Source: Dehalococcoidia bacterium (GTDB lineage Bacteria; Chloroflexota; Dehalococcoidia; Lucifugimonadales; Lucifugimonadaceae). From it: DNA of 39,835 bases. Below the pieces are notes generated by a model that worked only from the letters and a program-made list of their open reading frames with translations, was not told the DNA's origin and did no database searches. Location of the stretch: assembly GCA_002728715.1 (NCBI GenBank), contig PBVQ01000023.1:1-39835 (forward strand), in the 5' to 3' direction. Positions 35,243 through 39,835 of this stretch are shown here, in pieces; the first letter of the stretch is position 1; each line of letters opens with the position of its first letter. The position numbers and the translations under genes were made by a program.

Positions 35243-36391
35243 CTACGTAATTGTAAGTATAGGTTCTTTTATAGAATCGGTATTACTAGAATTTGTTTCA
35301 AGTGAATATTCAATTATTCCTCCACCAATCACTTCTGATTCTTTATAAAAAACGACAGCTTGACCTGGTGTTATAGCTCTAACTGGATTGTCAAAATTAA
35401 TGATTGCTTCATTTTTCCCATAAGGTATTACTTCTGCAGGTGAATCTGCACCGTTATACCTTATTCTTACACTTGCTTTAACAGGTTTATTGGGAGATTT
35501 ACCAGAAGTCCAATTAACTTTATTGCAGAACAATCTTTTTTTCATAAGGTCTTCAGCATGCCCTACAGTAACTTCATTCGTTTCAGGATTTATTTTTGTT
35601 ACGTAAACAGGCCTATTTGAAATATTTTCAATAGGTAAGCCTTTTCTTTGACCAATTGTAAAGGAGTGTATACCTTTATGCTTCCCTATTATTTTGCCAT
35701 TATTTATTATTGGACCGCTAATATTTTTAGTTATTTTAGGCTCAACAAATTTTTTATAATCTCCACTAGGGATAAAACATATATCTTGAGAATCAGGTTT
35801 GTCTGCTATAGATAAACTGAGATTTTTTGCTATTTCTCTGATTTCATACTTAGAATACTTTCCAACTGGGAGTAATAATCTTTCCATTTTTTCTTGATTT
35901 AAGTTAAAAAGAACATACGATTGGTCTTTAGTTATGTCTTTAGCTTTAAATAATTTATTGCCTTTTTTTGATCTCTTAATTTGAGCATAATGACCTGTTG
36001 CTAAATAATCAGCATCCATTAGTTCGGATCTTTTAAGTAGGAAGTCGAATTTTAATCTATCATTGCAGGCTAAACATGGATGAGGGGTTCTACCTCTTTC
36101 ATACTCGCTTACAAAATAATTAATTACATGCTTCTCAAATTCTTTTTCAAAATTTAGGAAATAATGCTTAGCTTTGATTTGTCTACAAACTTTTCTAGCA
36201 TCTTCAACATCTTCTATAGAACAGCACGACTTATTTAATTTTGCAAATGACTCATTTTTAGCTGCAAAAAGTCGCATTGTAACACCAATAACCTCATATC
36301 CATCTTTAGCTAACAATCCAGCTGCTACAGATGAATCAACACCGCCACTCATTGCAACAACGACTCTTTTTTTCTTTTTGTATGATGTCAT
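35243..36391 (-). CDS. mnmA: tRNA-specific 2-thiouridylase MnmA
   Basis: MnmA makes 2-thiouridine at position 34 of tRNA-Lys, -Glu and -Gln, using sulfur that comes from a cysteine desulfurase. The 382-residue protein has the PP-loop SGGVDS (15-20), the catalytic Cys106 in TPHPCLACN, a second reactive Cys205 in SQDICFIPSG, TGHYAQI, and a C-terminal beta-barrel with GPGQAVVFY-like sequence (ITPGQAVVFY). It is first in a minus-strand pair with rnhB, divergent from rsfS. IscS in the window may feed it. Confidence 0.95.
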   Translation of the reverse strand: MTSYKKKKRVVVAMSGGVDSSVAAGLLAKDGYEVIGVTMRLFAAKNESFAKLNKSCCSIEDVEDARKVCRQIKAKHYFLNFEKEFEKHVINYFVSEYERGRTPHPCLACNDRLKFDFLLKRSELMDADYLATGHYAQIKRSKKGNKLFKAKDITKDQSYVLFNLNQEKMERLLLPVGKYSKYEIREIAKNLSLSIADKPDSQDICFIPSGDYKKFVEPKITKNISGPIINNGKIIGKHKGIHSFTIGQRKGLPIENISNRPVYVTKINPETNEVTVGHAEDLMKKRLFCNKVNWTSGKSPNKPVKASVRIRYNGADSPAEVIPYGKNEAIINFDNPVRAITPGQAVVFYKESEVIGGGIIEYSLETNSSNTDSIKEPILTIT

Positions 36392-36467
36392 AATGTTTAT
36401 AAAATATTAATTTAGTATCTTAATTTACACAATATATTCTAATTATATTTATAATTATATTAATAAC

Positions 36468-36833
36468 ATGATAGAAAAAGATACAAAAAAACAATATGAA
36501 AACCTCGCGAAGTTGGCTGTTGAGGTTGCTTCAGATAGGTTAGGGTCAGATATTGTTTTATTAGACACGAGCGAGGTAAGCTCTTTTTCTGATTATTTTG
36601 TTATAATTTCTGCAGAAACCGACAGGCACGTCGACTCTATAGCAAATGATATAACAAGAGTAATTAGAGATGAAAAAATCCATAGAACTCACAAAGAAGG
36701 CTCTGGAAATGGAGGATGGATGATTTTAGAATTTTCTGGGCTAGTAGTTCACATCTTCAAGAAAAATATAAGGCAATATTACGATTTAGAAGGTTTATGG
36801 AATAGGGCAAAAGAAATCTTAAGAATACAATAA
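36468..36833 (+). CDS. rsfS: ribosomal silencing factor RsfS
   Basis: RsfS binds uL14 and blocks subunit joining in starvation. The 121-residue protein shows the family segments LDTSEVSSFSDYFVI, HVDSIAN, EGSGNGGWMILEF and VVHIFKKNIRQYYDLEGLW. The last two are close to the consensus WxLxDxGxVVVHxF...YxLExLW. It is alone on the plus strand between two minus-strand operons. Its TAA is immediately followed by the ndk stop on the other strand, with no base between. Upstream, the divergent spacer from mnmA is 76 bases and very AT-rich. Confidence 0.93.
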   Translation: MIEKDTKKQYENLAKLAVEVASDRLGSDIVLLDTSEVSSFSDYFVIISAETDRHVDSIANDITRVIRDEKIHRTHKEGSGNGGWMILEFSGLVVHIFKKNIRQYYDLEGLWNRAKEILRIQ

Positions 36834-37289
36834 TTATTCAGTTATCCACTCATCATTAGATCTCGAATATTGGGATAATTCATTTTCGTCAAAAAATAAA
36901 TCGACTTCTCTTTTGGCATCGGTTTCATTAGCTGATCCGTGAATAATATTTCGACCTAAATCTATTGCAAAATCACCTCTTATTGTTCCAGGTGGCGAAT
37001 CAACAGGGTTAGTTGATCCCATGGTCTTTCTTGTTACTGAAATTGCGTTATTTCCTTCTAAGACTAGAGCAACAACAGGAGATGAAGTTATAAATTTAAC
37101 TAGTCCTTCAAAAAAAGGTTTTTCTTTATGTTCAGCGTAATGTTTACCAGCAAGTTCATCATTTATTTTAATTAACTTTAGTCCTACGATTTTCAATCCT
37201 GTTTTTTCTAGCCTTCCTATTACATCTCCTATTAGGCCTCTTTGTACTCCATCTGGCTTAACTAGAACAAGTGTTTTTTCATTCGACAT
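36834..37289 (-). CDS. ndk: nucleoside diphosphate kinase
   Basis: Ndk equalises nucleoside triphosphate pools by phosphotransfer through a histidine. The 151-residue protein carries KPDGVQRGLIG, the active-site segment NIIHGSAN with His117, and the GTIRGDFA motif before it. It is last in the thiL-tsaE-tsaB-ndk run, one base after tsaB. The C-terminal WITE tail extends the common form by a few residues, without consequence. Confidence 0.96.
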   Translation of the reverse strand: MSNEKTLVLVKPDGVQRGLIGDVIGRLEKTGLKIVGLKLIKINDELAGKHYAEHKEKPFFEGLVKFITSSPVVALVLEGNNAISVTRKTMGSTNPVDSPPGTIRGDFAIDLGRNIIHGSANETDAKREVDLFFDENELSQYSRSNDEWITE

Positions 37290-37290
37290 T

Positions 37291-37956
37291 TTATAATCCT
37301 TTTTTTGATTTTGGTGAACTTATGTTTGGTTCTCTTGAATATATAGGTTTTATTTCATTATATTCTTTATAACTTCCGTCTATAAACATTTTTTTAGCTA
37401 AATTATTGAATGTTTTTGGGTCTCTAACTTTTTTTTCTAGTAATATTGAATTTTTCGATAGATTTAGATTATTTTTTTTCTCGAAGTATTCTCCGCAAAA
37501 CATATCATTTGTACCTGAAGTTTCTATAAGTTTTTCAATGGTAGATATTCCGCTGGTTACCTCGTTTATATTATATTTTTTCCAACTAACTTCATTTCTA
37601 CCTGCAGAGATTACAGAAGTTATATTAATTTTATTAGCAAGTATTTTACGAAAAGGTTCTAACTGAATATCATGAGTGGGAACTCCAATGATAGGTAGGT
37701 TTTTTGGAGTAGCTAATCCCAAAGCTGTACTTATTCCTACTCTGACTGAACTAAATCCTCCTGGTCCCAAAGCAACAGCTAAGTGAGTTATATCTGATGC
37801 ATCAGCTTTAATATTACCTAATAAAGTTCTTAGATTTTTTGTTAGTTCAACACCATGATTATATTGAGATTCCCAGTTGTAAAAATAAGACTGTTCAAGG
37901 TTTGTTATTCCAATACTTGCATATTTAGTTGAGGTATCTATACTAACTAGAATCAT
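37291..37956 (-). CDS. tsaB: tRNA threonylcarbamoyladenosine synthesis protein TsaB
   Basis: TsaB forms a complex with TsaD and TsaE needed for t6A37 in tRNAs reading ANN codons. The 221-residue ASKHA-fold protein begins VSIDTSTKYASIG, and ALGPGGFSSVRVG is the hallmark segment, followed by PIIGVPTHD. The C-terminal half is divergent and AT-biased but of normal length. It is coupled to tsaE (TAATG overlap) and followed by ndk. TsaD and TsaC are not in the window. Confidence 0.92.
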   Translation of the reverse strand: MILVSIDTSTKYASIGITNLEQSYFYNWESQYNHGVELTKNLRTLLGNIKADASDITHLAVALGPGGFSSVRVGISTALGLATPKNLPIIGVPTHDIQLEPFRKILANKINITSVISAGRNEVSWKKYNINEVTSGISTIEKLIETSGTNDMFCGEYFEKKNNLNLSKNSILLEKKVRDPKTFNNLAKKMFIDGSYKEYNEIKPIYSREPNISSPKSKKGL

Positions 37957-38420
37957 TATTTACTAAATTCCTTATTTATTTTATCTATTCTCATATTTTT
38001 ATAATTATTAATGATAATTTTTCTATGATTATCATTGTCCGAATGACTAAGAAACATTTCAATTGATGGAGATGGTAAAATACTTTTAGCTATATTAGGC
38101 CATTCTATTATTACTATTCCATTTTCTAATTTTTCTTCAATGTTAAGATCGATTACTTCAAGTTCATTTTTTATACGATATAAATCACAATGATAAATTT
38201 TTATTCTGCTATCATATTCATGGATAAGAACAAAGGTTGGGCTTTTGGTGGTTTGGGGTGATTCTAAACCTTCGGATATTCCTTCTACCAACTTAGTTTT
38301 ACCTGCCCCCAAATCACCATTAAGAAATACTATATCTCCTACTTTTAGATAATTTGAAATTAATTTACCTAGTAATTTTGTATCTAAGTCTGATTTTGAG
38401 AGTATTTCTAATTTATCCAT
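37956..38420 (-). CDS. tsaE: tRNA threonylcarbamoyladenosine ATPase TsaE
   Basis: TsaE is the small P-loop ATPase of the t6A complex. The 154-residue protein has the P-loop GDLGAGKT (35-42), the switch-like SPTFVLIHEY, the HCDLYR motif and the conserved IIEWPN near the C-terminus, where Trp is normally followed by a Pro or Glu. It overlaps thiL by eight bases at its start and tsaB by one base at its end. The tsaE-tsaB order is widely conserved. Confidence 0.93.
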   Translation of the reverse strand: MDKLEILSKSDLDTKLLGKLISNYLKVGDIVFLNGDLGAGKTKLVEGISEGLESPQTTKSPTFVLIHEYDSRIKIYHCDLYRIKNELEVIDLNIEEKLENGIVIIEWPNIAKSILPSPSIEMFLSHSDNDNHRKIIINNYKNMRIDKINKEFSK

Positions 38421-39420
38421 TACTTAAATGATCCCAGCCTTGGTGGTTTATTTTATATATATTATTATTTTTATCTAAAATTGTAATTTTTGGCTCTGAA
38501 CTCTTCTTAACTATTTCTCCAATAATCTTACCTTTTTTATTGTATTGTTTATTTAATGAATTTATTTTATCAATATCACCTATAATTATTAGTTCGTAAT
38601 CTTCACCCCCATACAATGAAAAATCTATTTGTTTCTCAAGAGTATGAGTAGATAAATTTTTATCTATAGGCACTTGATCTAAAAATATTTTAATATCAAC
38701 ATTACTTTCTATAGATATTTTTTCTAAATCTGTAAATAACCCATCACTAATATCCATGGCACATCTAATATTTTCATTAATGATTTTTTGAGAAATATCT
38801 AATCTAGGATATGGCCTAAAATGTTTATTTATTAGGTTTTTGGAATAATTATCTTTAATTTTTTCACCATTCAGAAGTAAATCTAATCCTCCAGCAGAAC
38901 CTCCTAATTCCCCTGTAACATACACAACGTCACCCGGCTGCGCACTATTTCTTGATAAAAAGTTTTTATCTCTTATATGACCAACAATTGCGATGTTAAT
39001 AAATATATTGCTAGTACTTACTATATCTCCTCCAATTACCTCACAATCAAAAGTACTTAATGCATCATTTATTCCCTTGAAAAATTCTAAATATTTATCT
39101 TTTGGATAATTTTTTGAAACCCCTATAGTTACTAAAGCATAATCTGGAACAGCACCCATTGCTGCTATATCGCTTAAATTTGAAACTGCACATTTCCACC
39201 CAATATCAATCCACTTTGAATTATTAGAATGGAAATGAATTCCATCAACCATTGCATCAGTAGCAAAAACACTTCTATTGGAAAAATTTGAAAATACTGC
39301 TGCATCATCACCTATATGCCTAAGTATATTTTTTTGTTTGCTGGTGCCTTTATCTTTGTTTAATTTTTTTATAAACGAGATAAAGCTTTGTTCATTTGTA
39401 ATATTTAGTTTTTTAGCCAT
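38413..39420 (-). CDS. thiL: thiamine-monophosphate kinase ThiL
   Basis: ThiL phosphorylates thiamine monophosphate to thiamine diphosphate, the active cofactor. The 335-residue protein shares the AIRS/PurM fold and shows HIGDDAAVF, the Mg/ATP loop ATDAMVDGIHF, KCAVSNLSDIAAMGA, a glycine-rich GELGGSAGGLDLL, and AMDISDGLFTDL. The C-terminal YGGEDYELI is also typical. It is the first gene of the run thiL-tsaE-tsaB-ndk and overlaps tsaE by eight bases. Together with ThiE it covers the last steps of thiamine diphosphate formation in this window. Confidence 0.95.
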   Translation of the reverse strand: MAKKLNITNEQSFISFIKKLNKDKGTSKQKNILRHIGDDAAVFSNFSNRSVFATDAMVDGIHFHSNNSKWIDIGWKCAVSNLSDIAAMGAVPDYALVTIGVSKNYPKDKYLEFFKGINDALSTFDCEVIGGDIVSTSNIFINIAIVGHIRDKNFLSRNSAQPGDVVYVTGELGGSAGGLDLLLNGEKIKDNYSKNLINKHFRPYPRLDISQKIINENIRCAMDISDGLFTDLEKISIESNVDIKIFLDQVPIDKNLSTHTLEKQIDFSLYGGEDYELIIIGDIDKINSLNKQYNKKGKIIGEIVKKSSEPKITILDKNNNIYKINHQGWDHLSNG

Positions 39421-39483
39421 AATTAAATTATAAATGGTAACTATTTTTTAAACTAATCAAATACAATTAAGATTTAGTAAGAT

Positions 39484-39488
39484 AAGGA
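39484..39488 (+). promoter_or_regulatory. Shine-Dalgarno site of the tautomerase gene
   Basis: AAGGA lies seven bases before ATG 39496. It supports this short gene as real. The start is also fixed by the catalytic Pro that must follow the initiator Met. Confidence 0.5.
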
Positions 39489-39495
39489 TAAAAAC

Positions 39496-39681
39496 ATGCC
39501 GATAGTAAACATATCGTTATATTCTGGTAGAACTACTGAACAAAAATCAAAAATTGCTAAAGCAGTAACTAGAGCAATTTCAGAATCAGCAGGAGTTAAT
39601 GATACAGATACAATAGTTTTATTTCATGATATTGAAAAAACAAACTGGGCTAATGCTGGTAATCTTGTTTCAGAGGAATAA
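39496..39681 (+). CDS. 4-oxalocrotonate tautomerase-family small protein
   Basis: The 61-residue protein begins MPIVNISLYSGRT. Removal of Met would expose the catalytic N-terminal Pro1, and Arg11 (after processing) matches the conserved active-site arginine of 4-oxalocrotonate tautomerase. The second active-site Arg39 of the classical enzyme is absent (Ile here) and Trp replaces Phe50. It is therefore a divergent member, similar to the DmpI/YwhB-type groups, with unknown substrate. Such proteins form hexamers from short subunits. It has a good Shine-Dalgarno and stands alone between thiL (divergent) and tRNA-Lys. Confidence 0.85.
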   Translation: MPIVNISLYSGRTTEQKSKIAKAVTRAISESAGVNDTDTIVLFHDIEKTNWANAGNLVSEE

Positions 39682-39695
39682 AATTATAATATAAT
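39665..39695 (+). promoter_or_regulatory. possible promoter of tRNA-Lys
   Basis: TTGTTT at 39665-39670 and TATAAT at 39690-39695 are 19 bases apart, slightly longer than ideal. The second hexamer ends ten bases before the tRNA 5' end. An overlapping TATAAT at 39685-39690 gives a 14-base spacer. The -35 lies within the tautomerase 3' end. Sequence match only. Confidence 0.35.
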
Positions 39696-39705
39696 GATTT
39701 TTTAT

Positions 39706-39781
39706 GGAGCGCTAGCTCAACTGGCAGAGCAATTGACTCTTAATCAATAGGTTCCGGGTTCGAGTCCCGGGCGCTTCACCA
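39706..39781 (+). tRNA. tRNA-Lys (anticodon CUU)
   Basis: The acceptor stem GGAGCGC (39706-39712) pairs with GCGCTTC (39771-39777). A39778 is the discriminator and CCA (39779-39781) is encoded. The anticodon stem ATTGA/TCAAT encloses a loop with CTT at 39739-39741, reading AAG lysine codons. The D arm GCTC/GAGC and the T arm with TTCGAGT are canonical. It is class I, without a long variable arm. In this AT-rich genome the AAA-reading tRNA-Lys(UUU) must be encoded elsewhere. Confidence 0.97.
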
Positions 39782-39797
39782 ATCTCAATCTGAACTT

Positions 39798-39835
39798 AGA
39801 GAAATCTCCTCATTTTTGACCTAGATTTCTTTTAT
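39798..39835 (+). terminator. possible terminator after tRNA-Lys
   Basis: AGAAATCT (39800-39807) and AGATTTCT (39823-39830) form an 8-bp perfect stem around a 15-base loop. The stem may extend by a further A-U and G-U pair, and it is followed by TTTTAT at the window edge. The long loop and low GC make it weaker than the rpsU terminator. Confidence 0.45.

Noticed and set aside
1-39835. Prophage, insertion sequence, CRISPR or integrated island at the tRNA genes
   Set aside because: No transposase, integrase, direct repeat of a tRNA end or repeat array is visible, and gene content is housekeeping throughout.

Overview
The window is a compact, strongly AT-rich stretch of bacterial chromosome. 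It carries about 38 protein-coding genes and two tRNA genes, and it shows no insertion sequence, prophage, integrase or CRISPR array. Most neighbouring genes overlap by 1-14 bases or abut, and convergent pairs have almost no spacer (norD and the DUF4340 gene are one base apart; rsfS and ndk touch). This is the look of a streamlined, free-living genome. Taxonomy cannot be settled from sequence alone. The low GC, dense packing, an LLM-class flavoprotein, a K+-type membrane pyrophosphatase and a NorQ/NorD-like pair would fit a marine planktonic bacterium, possibly a low-GC Chloroflexota (SAR202/Dehalococcoidia-like) lineage. That is a guess.

Layout, left to right. tRNA-Ser(GCU) opens the window. 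A NAD synthesis block follows: nadX (aspartate dehydrogenase) on the minus strand, divergent from a plus-strand operon miaB-nadA-nadC. A minus-strand run from about 9.07 to 4.55 kb reads purQ-purL-HAD phosphatase-fmdB-like-dtd. In this run purL carries an in-frame TAA near its 3' end. rpsU has its own promoter and a clear terminator. lspA-rluD-gltX form a minus-strand operon, ltaE is on plus, and smr-rarA on minus. A plus-strand run from 15.1 to 20.5 kb holds coaE, a MoxR/NorQ-type ATPase, a CoA-pyrophosphatase-like Nudix protein and a 1,091-residue NorD/CbbO-like VWA protein whose best start is a non-standard ATA codon. A minus-strand operon then encodes a GldA/GldF/GldG-type ABC system with a DUF4340 protein.

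From 25.2 to 31.5 kb a plus-strand run contains iscS, an unrecognised membrane-anchored protein, mutS (with an apparent frameshift in an A7 run at the 3' end), an LLM-class flavoprotein and a metallo-beta-lactamase-fold hydrolase. The last third holds hppA, thiE, rnhB and mnmA on minus, rsfS on plus, a minus operon thiL-tsaE-tsaB-ndk, a small tautomerase gene and tRNA-Lys(CUU).

Functional themes. NAD is made by the aspartate dehydrogenase route (NadX-NadA-NadC). tRNA and translation quality control are heavily represented: MiaB, IscS/MnmA thiolation, TsaB/TsaE, DTD, GltX, RluD, RsfS and bS21. Thiamine phosphate metabolism is represented by ThiE and ThiL. The two broken reading frames (purL and mutS) and the coaE/NorQ-Nudix-NorD neighbourhood most deserve a second look.
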